Of a stretch of 64,000 nucleotides of DNA, positions 53,810-62,576 are shown piece after piece (within the stretch, counting starts at the first letter, position 1; the number at the start of each line of letters is the position of its first letter). The stretch spans positions 1 to 64,000 of the forward strand of contig NZ_JAGGPK010000016.1 in the NCBI RefSeq assembly GCF_018613855.1, written 5' to 3'. The translations under genes were made by a program, and so were the position numbers. The stretch comes from Arthrobacter sp. ISL-30 (lineage in GTDB: Bacteria; Actinomycetota; Actinomycetes; Actinomycetales; Micrococcaceae). The notes below the pieces were generated by a model, which was given only the letters and a program-made list of their open reading frames with translations, did not search any database and was not told the DNA's origin.

Positions 53810-55072
53810 GTGGATCCAGTTCTAGTCGGTGTGATTGCGGGCCTTGTGGGCCTGGCCCTTGGCGTCTTTGGCGTGCTGGCCTTCCGGCTCAGTGAACGGC
53901 AGCGACGGATTGTCGACGTCGAATCCACGGAGTCCGTGCTTCCCGAAGGCGCCGCTGAAGTGCTTTCCGTCGTCGGCCGCGCCTTCGTGGTGGTGGACGC
54001 AATCGACGGCGTAGTCCGCGCCAGTCCCGCTGCCTACGCCTACGGGCTGGTCCGTGGCCACACGCTCGTTCACACGCAGCTCCTGGACATGACCGCGAAA
54101 GTCCGCCGCGACGGCGTGATCCTCGAGGAGCAGCTCGAACTCCCGCGCGGTCCGTTGGGCAAGGGCAGCATCGTGGTCCAGGTCAGGGCGGCGCTGCTCG
54201 GCTGGGAGTACATTGTCCTGCTGGCCGATGACCGCACCGAGATCACCCGCACGGAAGAGATCCGCAACGATTTCGTGGCCAACGTGTCCCATGAGCTCAA
54301 GACCCCCGTCGGTGCGATCTCGCTCCTCGCGGAGGCCCTGGAAGTATCTGCCGATGACGAGGAAGCCGTGAGGCGGTTCGCCAAGCGGATGCACAAGGAG
54401 TCTGCCCGCCTGTCCGCCTTGGTCCAGGACATCATTGAACTGTCGCGCCTTCAAGGAGCCAATGTTGCCCAGGAAGGCCGACCTGTTGACATCAATACGG
54501 TGGTTACCGAGGCCGTGGACCGCTCCCTGCTCCCGGCCGAAAGCAAGAACATGCAGATAGTGGTGGGCGGCCGCGTCGAGTCAAAGGTCTTTGGAGACCA
54601 GGATCTCCTTGTCACTGCCTTGCGCAACCTCATTGACAATGCCATCCGCTATTCGCCGGATAATACGCGGATAGGGGTGGGCGTACGCGCCAAGGAAGGC
54701 GTTGTTGCCATCTCCGTCACGGACCAGGGAGAAGGCCTCAGCGAAGAGGACCAGGAACGGGTTTTCGAACGGTTCTACCGGGTCGACGCCGCACGCTCGC
54801 GCCACACGGGAGGTACCGGACTTGGCCTGAGTATCGTTAAGCACGTGGTCTCCAACCATGGCGGAGAAGTCACGGTATGGTCCAGGCCGGGCCAGGGCTC
54901 AACGTTCACTCTTCGCTTGCCCGAGATGGAAGACCTCGACGACGAAACCGGACGGCCGGTACCCATGGCAGCAGCTGCCGCTCTTTCCGACGCCGGCACC
55001 GCTGCAAGCCCCGCAAACGCAATACAAGGAGAGGGCGTCCCGCACGCCCGTGAGCAAGGAGCCAGCGCTTGA
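53810..55072 (+). CDS. senX3: SenX3-type sensor histidine kinase
   Basis: A 420-residue kinase: one or two N-terminal helices (about 5-25), a PAS-like segment (about 40-150), phospho-acceptor His161 in NVSHELKTP, and ATPase boxes ALRNLIDNAIRYS, DQGEGL and GTGLGLSIV. It senses phosphate limitation with PhoU. GTG 53810 follows GCTAGAACC, a likely leaderless start. The regulator gene overlaps its stop by four bases. Confidence 0.93.
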   Translation: MDPVLVGVIAGLVGLALGVFGVLAFRLSERQRRIVDVESTESVLPEGAAEVLSVVGRAFVVVDAIDGVVRASPAAYAYGLVRGHTLVHTQLLDMTAKVRRDGVILEEQLELPRGPLGKGSIVVQVRAALLGWEYIVLLADDRTEITRTEEIRNDFVANVSHELKTPVGAISLLAEALEVSADDEEAVRRFAKRMHKESARLSALVQDIIELSRLQGANVAQEGRPVDINTVVTEAVDRSLLPAESKNMQIVVGGRVESKVFGDQDLLVTALRNLIDNAIRYSPDNTRIGVGVRAKEGVVAISVTDQGEGLSEEDQERVFERFYRVDAARSRHTGGTGLGLSIVKHVVSNHGGEVTVWSRPGQGSTFTLRLPEMEDLDDETGRPVPMAAAAALSDAGTAASPANAIQGEGVPHAREQGASA

Positions 55073-55749
55073 GCAGGATTCTCATTGTCGAGGACGAGGA
55101 ATCGTTCAGCGACCCCCTGTCCTATCTACTGGGCAAGGAAGGTTTTGATGTCGAAGTAGTGGACAACGGCACAGACGCGCTGGTGGAATTCGACCGCAAC
55201 GGCGCCGACCTGGTGCTTCTGGACCTTCAGCTGCCCGGCACCCCCGGGACCGAAGTCTGCCGTCAGCTGCGCCAGCGTTCCAGCGTTCCGGTCATCATGC
55301 TGACCGCCAAGGACTCCGAAATCGACAAGGTGGTGGGCCTCGAACTCGGCGCTGACGACTACGTCACCAAGCCGTATTCTTCCCGGGAACTTGTGGCGCG
55401 GGTGCGTGCCGTTCTTCGTCGGCAGGGGGAGCCCGAGGAACTGATTTCGACGACGGTCCAGGCAGGGCCAGTGCGCATGGATGTTGAGCGGCACGTCGTG
55501 AGCGTGGGTGGCGAGCAGGTGTCCCTGCCATTGAAGGAGTTCGAGCTCCTGGAGATGCTCCTGCGAAACTCAGGGCGCGTCCTCACACGCGGGCAACTCA
55601 TTGATCGGGTCTGGGGTTCGGACTACGTGGGAGACACCAAGACGCTGGACGTCCATGTGAAGCGCCTGCGCAGCAAGATCGAGCCGGATCCCTCAGCGCC
55701 CCGCTACCTGGTGACAGTTCGCGGCCTCGGCTACAAATTCGAACCGTAA
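55069..55749 (+). CDS. regX3: RegX3-type response regulator
   Basis: A 226-residue OmpR-family regulator: phospho-acceptor Asp52 (LLDLQLPG), Lys in YVTKPYSSREL, and winged helix ending TVRGLGYKFEP. TTG 55069 overlaps the kinase stop. It should bind Pho-box repeats such as those at 53711-53754 and turn on phosphate-scavenging genes. Confidence 0.94.
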   Translation: MSRILIVEDEESFSDPLSYLLGKEGFDVEVVDNGTDALVEFDRNGADLVLLDLQLPGTPGTEVCRQLRQRSSVPVIMLTAKDSEIDKVVGLELGADDYVTKPYSSRELVARVRAVLRRQGEPEELISTTVQAGPVRMDVERHVVSVGGEQVSLPLKEFELLEMLLRNSGRVLTRGQLIDRVWGSDYVGDTKTLDVHVKRLRSKIEPDPSAPRYLVTVRGLGYKFEP

Positions 55750-55783
55750 GGCGCGGCCGATAGGTCAAGCTACTAGACGCACG

Positions 55784-55818
55784 AAAAGAGGGGCTCCCGC
55801 TGGGAGCCCCTCTTTTTT
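55784..55818. terminator. Two-way terminator after regX3
   Basis: Fifteen-bp arms (AAAAGAGGGGCTCCC and complement), GCT loop, then six Ts on the plus strand and an A/T run on the other. It serves regX3 and the converging lipoprotein gene. Confidence 0.92.
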
Positions 55819-55854
55819 GGATTGCCGAAGGGTGAATTGCCTGAAGGGACGCGC

Positions 55855-56418
55855 CTAGTGGCCCGCTCCCGGGCTCGCGGTACCGGTCGGGGAGGCCGTT
55901 CCGGTCGGGGAGGCAGTCCCCGTCGGTGTGGCGCCGGCGGGAAGGTACTCGCGGTACTCCGGCAAGGAACCATCCACAACAGGAACCTTTAGTTCGCGGC
56001 TGGTGCCTGAAGCACTTACGGTAACCGGAGCAAGCGAGCCAGGCTGGGCGCCCGCACTGCTGAGGGTTGCCGGATCGGTGGTGTTGTTCAGCAGCGTGGA
56101 GGAATTGGCCTTCACGGGAACCTGGGTCTGTGAACCGGAAGCCCCCTTGAACGTCACAGTGACGTCGCTGGAAGAATTGTTGAATATGGCCCCTACAACC
56201 CGACCCGGTTCGTCTTCTCCGGTGGAGACGATCAGCAGGTTGCGCAGCTGTATCGGACCAAGGTCCTCCACGATCCCGTCCGATGCGGCGTACTGGTGGG
56301 AGGTCTGCTGGGCGTTGACGAAGCCGCAGCCGGTCACGGACAAGAGACCGACGCCGATGGCGGCCGCTGCCATTGCCAGCTTGCCGCGCTGGACACGGTT
56401 CATCGCAGTAATGCGCAC
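55855..56418 (-). CDS. LpqE-like lipoprotein
   Basis: A 187-residue lipoprotein: basic start, hydrophobic segment, lipobox SVTGC (Cys31), then a beta-sandwich-like region (about 45-160) and a C-terminal tail of TGTASP repeats in three copies, echoed as DNA repeats near 55880-55930. It sits beside carD as lpqE does in mycobacteria, which is the basis of the name. Role unknown, probably cell-envelope. Confidence 0.82.
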   Translation of the reverse strand: MRITAMNRVQRGKLAMAAAAIGVGLLSVTGCGFVNAQQTSHQYAASDGIVEDLGPIQLRNLLIVSTGEDEPGRVVGAIFNNSSSDVTVTFKGASGSQTQVPVKANSSTLLNNTTDPATLSSAGAQPGSLAPVTVSASGTSRELKVPVVDGSLPEYREYLPAGATPTGTASPTGTASPTGTASPGAGH

Positions 56419-56696
56419 GACACGTACTCCTCAAGAGTCTTTGAACGTTTTTCAGCCATAGCCTATCGGCAAACCCCCTTAAACAAGGATTCGTGCCTGC
56501 ATCATGGCGAAGCGTTCTGGAGCCCATCCACGAGGGCTGGGTGCCTGTTTGATGCACCTTTCCCGGCGTTCGTCAAGGGGGTCCGGAAGCCGAATGCCGC
56601 CAATTTCCGCGTATTTACTGGGGTGTGGCCGGCCGGCCGTGCCTGTCGTATGCCTTAAACGTGATAAACTGGTCTGCGGGAAAGGGGAAAGTCCAC

Positions 56697-57179
56697 ATGG
56701 TTTTTGAGGTCGGCGAGACAGTAGTTTACCCTCACCACGGTGCAGCAAAAATTGAAGAAATCAAGATGCGCACTATCAAGGGCGAAGAGAAGATGTATCT
56801 CAAGCTCAAGGTGGCTCAGGGTGATCTGACCATTGAAGTTCCAGCAGAGAACGTTGACCTTGTTGGGGTCCGGGACGTAGTGGGCAAGGAAGGTTTGGAG
56901 CACGTTTTCGACGTCCTCCGTGCCGAGTTCACTGAAGAACCCACCAACTGGTCGCGACGTTACAAGGCAAACCTCGAGAAGCTTGCTTCCGGCGATGTCA
57001 TCAAGGTTGCGGAAGTTGTTCGCGATCTTTGGCGCCGGGATCACGACCGCGGCCTGTCCGCGGGGGAGAAGCGGATGCTGGCCAAGGCTCGGCAGATTCT
57101 GATTTCAGAACTGGCCCTGGCAGAGAAGACCGACGAAGAGAAAGCTGCAAGCGTTCTCGACGAGGTTCTGGCTTCCTAA
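56697..57179 (+). CDS. carD: CarD-family RNA polymerase-binding regulator
   Basis: A 160-residue CarD protein. The N-terminal Tudor-like domain ([20 protein letters not shown]) binds RNA polymerase beta and the C-terminal helical domain ([22 protein letters not shown]) touches DNA near the -10, stabilising open complexes at rRNA and housekeeping promoters. ATG 56697 with GGGGAAAG ahead. Start of the carD-ispD-ispF block. Confidence 0.96.
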   Translation: MVFEVGETVVYPHHGAAKIEEIKMRTIKGEEKMYLKLKVAQGDLTIEVPAENVDLVGVRDVVGKEGLEHVFDVLRAEFTEEPTNWSRRYKANLEKLASGDVIKVAEVVRDLWRRDHDRGLSAGEKRMLAKARQILISELALAEKTDEEKAASVLDEVLAS

Positions 57180-57184
57180 GAATT

Positions 57185-57221
57185 GAACCCCGGTGGCGAA
57201 AGCCGCCGGGGTTTCTTTTTT
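57185..57221 (+). terminator. Terminator between carD and ispD
   Basis: AACCCCGGTGGC / GCCGCCGGGGTT arms with a GAAA loop, then TTTCTTTTTT. It may let carD be made in excess of the isoprenoid genes. Confidence 0.9.
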
Positions 57222-57243
57222 GCCAGGACGTAGGCTTGTCCGC

Positions 57244-58071
57244 ATGACTATTCCTTCCAACAGTGCTGAAACCTCCACCAGTGCTGCGGCTTCACGCGAC
57301 GTCACCGCCGTCGTCGTTGTGGCCGCCGGGTCAGGCGAGCGCCTCGGGTACGGGATGCCCAAGGCGAAAGTGCCTTTGGCGGGCGAGGCGATCCTGACCC
57401 ATGCCCTTCGGGGAGTGGCGGCGGCAGGAATTGCCTCACAGATTTGCGTAGCGCTGCCACGGGGCGACGTCCAGCTCCGGGAGCTGTGTGACGCCTTCAC
57501 AGCGGAGATCGGCGCCGAGCTCGGTGACATGGCTCCGCACGTGACTTTTGTCGACGGCGGATCCACTCGTTCCGACTCCGTGCGGTCCGCGCTGAATGCC
57601 CTTCGGGACGGAACCAGGTACGTACTGGTCCATGACGCCGCGCGCGCTCTTGCGCCGGAGGCCGTGTTCCACCGTGTGGCGGCCGCACTGGCATCCGGTG
57701 GGAAGGCCGTGATTCCAGCCCTCCCGGTAGTTGATACAGTCAAGACTGTCACCAGGACTGAGGGCGAAGAAGCTAGCATCGCACCCGAGCTGGTCACCGG
57801 GACGGCGCCCAGGGAACAGTTGAGGGCAGTCCAGACTCCCCAGGGATTCGAGCTTTCCACGCTCCTGCAGGCGCATGAGGCAGCGGCGGGCTTCGACGAC
57901 GCTCAGTCCGCGGCCGTGACAGACGATGCCATGCTGGTGGAGATGCTGGGTGTGCCGGTGCACGCGGTTCGCGGGGCCAGCCAGTCACTCAAGATTACGA
58001 CGCCCCTTGATCTCATCCTCGCGGAGGGGTTGCTCGAGGGGCCCCTCGGAATGCGCTTCATCGAAGGCTGA
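57244..58071 (+). CDS. ispD: 2-C-methyl-D-erythritol 4-phosphate cytidylyltransferase
   Basis: A 275-residue enzyme making CDP-ME from MEP and CTP in the non-mevalonate isoprenoid pathway. The CTP loop AAGSGERLGYGMPK carries the catalytic Arg and Lys; VLVHDAARALAP and RAVQTPQGFELS follow as expected. The first 20 residues are a Ser/Ala/Thr-rich extension. ATG 57244 is inside the frame after carD. Confidence 0.94.
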   Translation: MTIPSNSAETSTSAAASRDVTAVVVVAAGSGERLGYGMPKAKVPLAGEAILTHALRGVAAAGIASQICVALPRGDVQLRELCDAFTAEIGAELGDMAPHVTFVDGGSTRSDSVRSALNALRDGTRYVLVHDAARALAPEAVFHRVAAALASGGKAVIPALPVVDTVKTVTRTEGEEASIAPELVTGTAPREQLRAVQTPQGFELSTLLQAHEAAAGFDDAQSAAVTDDAMLVEMLGVPVHAVRGASQSLKITTPLDLILAEGLLEGPLGMRFIEG

Positions 58072-58153
58072 CCAGCCCGGAGCGTTCCGGGGCGACACAC
58101 TGAATCGCTGAAGCGCCATGCGAAGCGGAGAAACTCACAATTCAGGAGGACGA

Positions 58154-58666
58154 TTGCTGCTGCCACGGACAGGCGTAGGTGTAGACGTGCACGCCTATGC
58201 GCCGGAGGACAATCCCCAGCCCCTGTGGCTGGGTGGGCTGTTTTGGGAGGGCGAGCGCGGGCTCGCCGGGCATTCCGACGGCGATTGCGTCGCCCACGCT
58301 GCGGCGGACGCCCTGTTCTCCGCCTGCGGCATTGGCGATCTTGGCACGCACTTCGGCACTGACCGCCCCGAACTTGCCGGCGCTTCCGGTACGACATTGC
58401 TTGCCGAGGCCGCCCGCATCGTCCGGGCCTCAGGATTCGAAATCGGCAACGTGGCGGTGCAGTTCGTAGCCAACAGGCCCAAATTTGGACCACGGCGGGA
58501 GGAGTCCCAGCGGGTCCTAAGCGAGGCAGCCGCCGCACCGGTCAGCGTCACCGCCACAACCAGCGACGGGCTGGGATTCACTGGCAGGGGCGAAGGGATC
58601 TCTGCTGTCGCCACCGCCCTCGTTTACCCGATCAAGCAGCAGCCCGCCTCCACGGAAGGGGAGTAA
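58154..58666 (+). CDS. ispF: 2-C-methyl-D-erythritol 2,4-cyclodiphosphate synthase
   Basis: A 170-residue trimeric zinc enzyme, next step after IspD and IspE. Zinc ligands Asp11 and His13 (GVDVHAY) and the His in GHSDGD (His39) are present; the hydrophobic pocket GRGEGISA and closing strand fit. TTG 58154, a few bases after AGGAGG, is preferred to the ATG at 58118, which has no ribosome site. Confidence 0.92.
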   Translation: MLLPRTGVGVDVHAYAPEDNPQPLWLGGLFWEGERGLAGHSDGDCVAHAAADALFSACGIGDLGTHFGTDRPELAGASGTTLLAEAARIVRASGFEIGNVAVQFVANRPKFGPRREESQRVLSEAAAAPVSVTATTSDGLGFTGRGEGISAVATALVYPIKQQPASTEGE

Positions 58667-58669
58667 CCA

Positions 58670-59011
58670 GTGAAGAAGCCCATGTCCGTCGTCGTCGCCG
58701 CCACTGCAGTCACCGGAGCGCTGCTCCTGGGCGGTTGCGCCGGAAGCCCGCGAATGAGTGTCCAGGAGAGCTGTGACTTCCTGCAGCAGGACACCTTCAA
58801 GCCAACCGGCAACCAGCAGCAGCAGTCGCAGCAGATCGCCGATCACTACCAGGAGACCGCCGACAAAGTGGCTCCGGAAATCTCGGAGCACATCCAGAAG
58901 ATGGCCGACATCATGAAGAAGGCTGCGGGAACGTCTCTGGGGACCAGGAGCGCCGAACAGACCCAGGAACTAACCGCCCTGAACAACAAGATCGGCGAAG
59001 TCTGCAAGTAG
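58670..59011 (+). CDS. Small lipoprotein between ispF and cysS
   Basis: A 113-residue lipoprotein starting at GTG three bases after ispF. Lipobox LLGGC, then a short Gln-rich, helical mature domain with two further cysteines near 37 and 112 that could form a disulfide. The QQQQSQQIADHYQETADKV section is helical. No recognised family; it is in the isoprenoid/cysS transcript by position. Confidence 0.8.
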   Translation: MKKPMSVVVAATAVTGALLLGGCAGSPRMSVQESCDFLQQDTFKPTGNQQQQSQQIADHYQETADKVAPEISEHIQKMADIMKKAAGTSLGTRSAEQTQELTALNNKIGEVCK

Positions 59012-59046
59012 GGCCGCGGCCGGCCGGCATCGGATAATCTGGAGCG

Positions 59047-60519
59047 GTGACCCTGCGCTTCTATGACACAGCATCCGCCGAAGTCCGCGACTTCGTTCCC
59101 CTGGTACCGGGTCAGGCCAGTGTTTATTACTGTGGCGCGACCGTGCAGGGAATGCCGCACGTTGGGCACATCCGTTCGGCAATCGCCTTTGACCAGCTGA
59201 CCCGCTGGCTTGAGTATCGAGGACTGCGGGTGACCGTGGTTCGCAACGTCACCGATATCGACGACAAGATCCTTGCCAAGTCTGCCCAGTCGTTCGGGCC
59301 CGACTGGGCGGAGGAGCCGACGGCGAAGCCTGAGGAGGAGTGGTGGGCCCTTGCCTATCGCTACGAGCAGGAATTCGAGAAGGCATACGACGTCCTTGGC
59401 GTACAGCGGCCAACGTATGAGCCCCGCGCCACGGGCCACATCCCCGAAATGCACGCGCTGATCCAGCAACTGATCGATCGGGGACATGCCTACCCGGCCC
59501 TCGATGGCTCCGGGGACGTGTACTTTGACGTTCGTTCCTGGGACCGGTACGGCTCCCTGACACGGCAGAATATTGATGACATGCAAGGGGCCGCCGACGC
59601 CGACCCCCGCGGCAAGAAGGACCCCCGCGACTTCGCCCTCTGGAAGGGCCACAAGGACGGCGAGCCCATCACGGCAAGCTGGGCATCACCTTGGGGCCGG
59701 GGTCGTCCCGGCTGGCACCTGGAGTGCTCGGCGATGGTCAGCAAGTACCTCGGCACCACCTTCGATATTCATGGAGGTGGACTTGATCTGCGTTTTCCCC
59801 ATCACGAAAACGAGATGGCCCAGTCCCAGGCGGCGGGCCATACGTTCGCGAACTTCTGGATGCACAACGGCATGGTCACCTACGAGGGTGAAAAAATGTC
59901 CAAGTCCGTTGGCAACACCATCAGCCCTGAGGAAATGCTTGCTGTAGCTTCACCGCGGGTTGTCCGCTACTACCTTGGCCAGGCGCACTACCGCTCGGTG
60001 CTGGACTACCGGCCCACATCGCTCCCGGAGGCCGCGGCCGCCGTCGAACGAATTGACGGTTTCCTGGCCAAGACGGGTGCCAAGTTCGGAACCGACGTCG
60101 GCTTTGACAGCGGTTCCTGGCAGTCCGATGCCGTTGCCGAAGCGCATGGACGCTTCGCCGCGGCAATGGACGATGACCTCAACGTTCCGCAGGCCCTCGC
60201 GGCCCTGCACGAAACGGTCAGGATCGGGAACACTGCCCTTGCGGCTGCGGACGACGACACGGCCCGGGAAGCCATGGCGAGCGTCCTCACCATGACGGAC
60301 GTCCTGGGACTCGACGCCGTCCAGCGTCCCGACGCCGCCGAGACCCTGGAACATGCCGCCCTGGCGGTCCTCGTGGAGGCCCGGCTGGCGGAGCGTGCCG
60401 AGGCGCGCGCCAACAAGGACTGGGCCGCATCCGATGCCATCCGCGACTCCCTCGCCGCCGCAGGCATCATGGTGGAAGACGGTCCCGATGGCGCCAGCTG
60501 GAGCCTCAAGCGGGACTGA
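59047..60519 (+). CDS. cysS: Cysteine--tRNA ligase
   Basis: A 490-residue class I synthetase. Zinc Cys29 in [12 protein letters not shown] as HVGH (38-41), KMSKS at 283-287, and the family DALR-like C-terminal helices. GTG start. It charges tRNA-Cys. RlmB follows 92 bases later. Confidence 0.96.
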   Translation: MTLRFYDTASAEVRDFVPLVPGQASVYYCGATVQGMPHVGHIRSAIAFDQLTRWLEYRGLRVTVVRNVTDIDDKILAKSAQSFGPDWAEEPTAKPEEEWWALAYRYEQEFEKAYDVLGVQRPTYEPRATGHIPEMHALIQQLIDRGHAYPALDGSGDVYFDVRSWDRYGSLTRQNIDDMQGAADADPRGKKDPRDFALWKGHKDGEPITASWASPWGRGRPGWHLECSAMVSKYLGTTFDIHGGGLDLRFPHHENEMAQSQAAGHTFANFWMHNGMVTYEGEKMSKSVGNTISPEEMLAVASPRVVRYYLGQAHYRSVLDYRPTSLPEAAAAVERIDGFLAKTGAKFGTDVGFDSGSWQSDAVAEAHGRFAAAMDDDLNVPQALAALHETVRIGNTALAAADDDTAREAMASVLTMTDVLGLDAVQRPDAAETLEHAALAVLVEARLAERAEARANKDWAASDAIRDSLAAAGIMVEDGPDGASWSLKRD

Positions 60520-60611
60520 GGAACGGGGCTAAGAACGGCTACGCCCGTCCATTTGTCTTGAGTCAGTAGACTGGAGACCAGACTTACCCAATCCAATCAA
60601 GGTGGAATTTC

Positions 60612-61613
60612 ATGGCCAACCACGGTCGCCCTGGCGCAATCCGCAAGAGCAAGAAGGGCCCCAGCACCGGTACCGGTGGCCACGGCCGCAAGGCCCTCGA
60701 AGGCAAGGGCCCCACGCCAAAGGCTGAGGACCGCGTCTATCACAAGGCGTTCAAGAACAAGCAACTGTCCGAGCGTGCCGCCGCCAAGCGCGGCGGGCCC
60801 TCCGGCCGCCAGGGACAGGGCGGCGCCCGCTCGGGTCCGAAGGGACGTGCCACCGAGGAATTCGTCACCGGGCGCAACTCCGTTGTTGAAGCACTGCGTG
60901 CCGGCATCCCGGCCAAGGCCCTCCATGTCGCCATCCGCATCGAAATGGACGACCGCGTCAAGGAATCGCTGAAGCTTGCGGCCGAACGCGGGATTCCGCT
61001 GCTGGAGACCGGCAAGCCCGAGCTCGACCGCATGACGGAGGACGCCGTCCACCAGGGCCTGGTCCTGCAGATCCCTCCGTACGAGTACGAGGACGCCTAC
61101 GAGCTCGCCGAGCAGACCATCGAAAAGTGGAAGAAGGGGCATATCGCCAACGCACCCCTTTTTGTGGCGCTCGATGGCATCACCGACCCGCGTAACCTTG
61201 GCGCAATCATCCGCTCCGTGTCGGCCTTCAGCGGCCACGGCGTCGTCGTCCCGGAGCGTCGCTCTGTGGGCGTCACCGCTGCCGCCTGGAAGACGAGCGC
61301 CGGAGCCGCCGTCCGCGTCCCCGTAGCCCGCGCCTCTAACCTTAACAACGCCCTGAAGCAGTTCAAGAACATGGGCATTTACGTGCTCGGCCTCGACGGA
61401 GACGGCGACGTTTCGCTTCCGGCGCTGTCGCTGGCCACCGAGCCCGTCTGCATCGTCGTGGGCTCCGAAGGCAAGGGCCTGAGCCGCCTCGTCCGTGAAA
61501 ACTGCGACCAGATCGTCTCGATTCCAATCGATTCAGCCATGGAATCGCTGAATGCGTCCATGGCCGTGGGCATCTCGCTCTACGAAGTGTCCAGGCAGAG
61601 GGCCGCCCAGTAA
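60612..61613 (+). CDS. rlmB: 23S rRNA 2'-O-methyltransferase RlmB (TrmH family)
   Basis: A 333-residue SPOUT enzyme that methylates G2251 of 23S rRNA. Residues 1-80 are a basic Gly/Lys/Arg-rich tail usual in actinobacteria. Knot motifs: DPRNLGAIIRS, VVGSEGKGLSRLVRENCD, IPIDSAMESLNASMAVGISLYE. The ATG follows GGTGGAAT. A 50-bp inverted repeat stands downstream. Confidence 0.95.
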   Translation: MANHGRPGAIRKSKKGPSTGTGGHGRKALEGKGPTPKAEDRVYHKAFKNKQLSERAAAKRGGPSGRQGQGGARSGPKGRATEEFVTGRNSVVEALRAGIPAKALHVAIRIEMDDRVKESLKLAAERGIPLLETGKPELDRMTEDAVHQGLVLQIPPYEYEDAYELAEQTIEKWKKGHIANAPLFVALDGITDPRNLGAIIRSVSAFSGHGVVVPERRSVGVTAAAWKTSAGAAVRVPVARASNLNNALKQFKNMGIYVLGLDGDGDVSLPALSLATEPVCIVVGSEGKGLSRLVRENCDQIVSIPIDSAMESLNASMAVGISLYEVSRQRAAQ

Positions 61614-61625
61614 CCAACCCAACTC

Positions 61626-61675
61626 ACTCGCAGTTGTTGTCGTTATGAGAGCTCATGACGACAACAACTGCGAGT
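61626..61675. repeat. 50-bp near-perfect inverted repeat between converging genes
   Basis: Arms ACTCGCAGTTGTTGTCGT and its exact complement, then a T/G wobble, then ATGAG/CTCAT around a 2-nt loop. It is a long cruciform-like element without a T-run, between rlmB and the amidohydrolase gene. It could end both transcripts, or be one copy of a dispersed palindromic element of this genus; both are inference. Confidence 0.85.
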
Positions 61676-61683
61676 CACTTGGG

Positions 61684-62496
61684 TCAGAACTGGCGGCGGT
61701 TGGCGAGGACCGGGAGCTTTTGGCGGGCCTCTTCTATAACTGCGGGGTCCAGGTCTGCGAAGAGGAGACCTGGCTCGCCTTTCAGTTCTTCGATCACCGT
61801 CCCGAAGGGGGAGACGACGGCGGAGTGGCCCACTCCTGTCGGAGCGGTGCCCCTGACTTCCACGCCCTGCGTCGTGGGATCTGCCTGTCCGCAGGCGAGC
61901 ACGAACGTCGTTGTGTCCACGGCGCGGGCACGCGAGAGCAGCTCCCATTGCTCCACTTTGCCTGGTCCAGACCCCCAGGAGGCGCAGACGATGTTGGCCA
62001 CGGCCCCTCGCTCGGCGTTCGCTGTGAAGAGGGCCGGGAAGCGGATGTCGTAGCAGGTGGCAAGGCCGAAGGTGATGTCTCCTGCTGTGAACGTAACAGG
62101 TTCGGTGCCGGGGTCTACGGTGTCTGACTCGGCAAAGCCGAACGCATCGAAGAGATGGATTTTGTCATAACTCGTTTCGATGTCGGGGCCGGTAACCAGC
62201 AGGGTGTTGCGTACCTTGCCGTCACCGGTTCCATCTGCCGAGGTGCCAGGGGTGAACATGCCGGCAACAATGACAAGGTCAAGCTCCTTGGCGATCCTGC
62301 GAACTTCGTTAGCCCACGGTCCGTCCAAGGGTTCTGCGATATCAATCAGTGAGTTACCGAACGCACGCATCATGGCCTCGGGGAAGACCACAAGTTCCGC
62401 TCCTCCCTCCTTGGCCCGCCTGGCATATTCTGCAAGGATCGACAGATTGGCCGAGAGGTCACGGCCTGTGGTGACTTGGGCGACTGCTATCCGCAC
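61684..62496 (-). CDS. Nitrilase-superfamily amidohydrolase
   Basis: A 270-residue carbon-nitrogen hydrolase with the complete triad Glu40 (VVFPEAM), Lys112 (YDKIHLFDAF) and Cys148 (GLATCYDIRFP). This pattern is close to omega-amidase / deaminated-glutathione amidase members that repair or salvage amides. GTG 62496 is chosen because GGAGG sits six bases ahead; a TTG upstream lies inside that site. Divergent from glgX. Confidence 0.9.
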   Translation of the reverse strand: MRIAVAQVTTGRDLSANLSILAEYARRAKEGGAELVVFPEAMMRAFGNSLIDIAEPLDGPWANEVRRIAKELDLVIVAGMFTPGTSADGTGDGKVRNTLLVTGPDIETSYDKIHLFDAFGFAESDTVDPGTEPVTFTAGDITFGLATCYDIRFPALFTANAERGAVANIVCASWGSGPGKVEQWELLSRARAVDTTTFVLACGQADPTTQGVEVRGTAPTGVGHSAVVSPFGTVIEELKGEPGLLFADLDPAVIEEARQKLPVLANRRQF

Positions 62497-62576
62497 AATT
62501 ACCTCCAATTTGCGTGGCTCGCCACAAAGGCCAGCCGGAACCTGACTTTTGCTCCCTGCGGCTAAGCTTTTAATCG

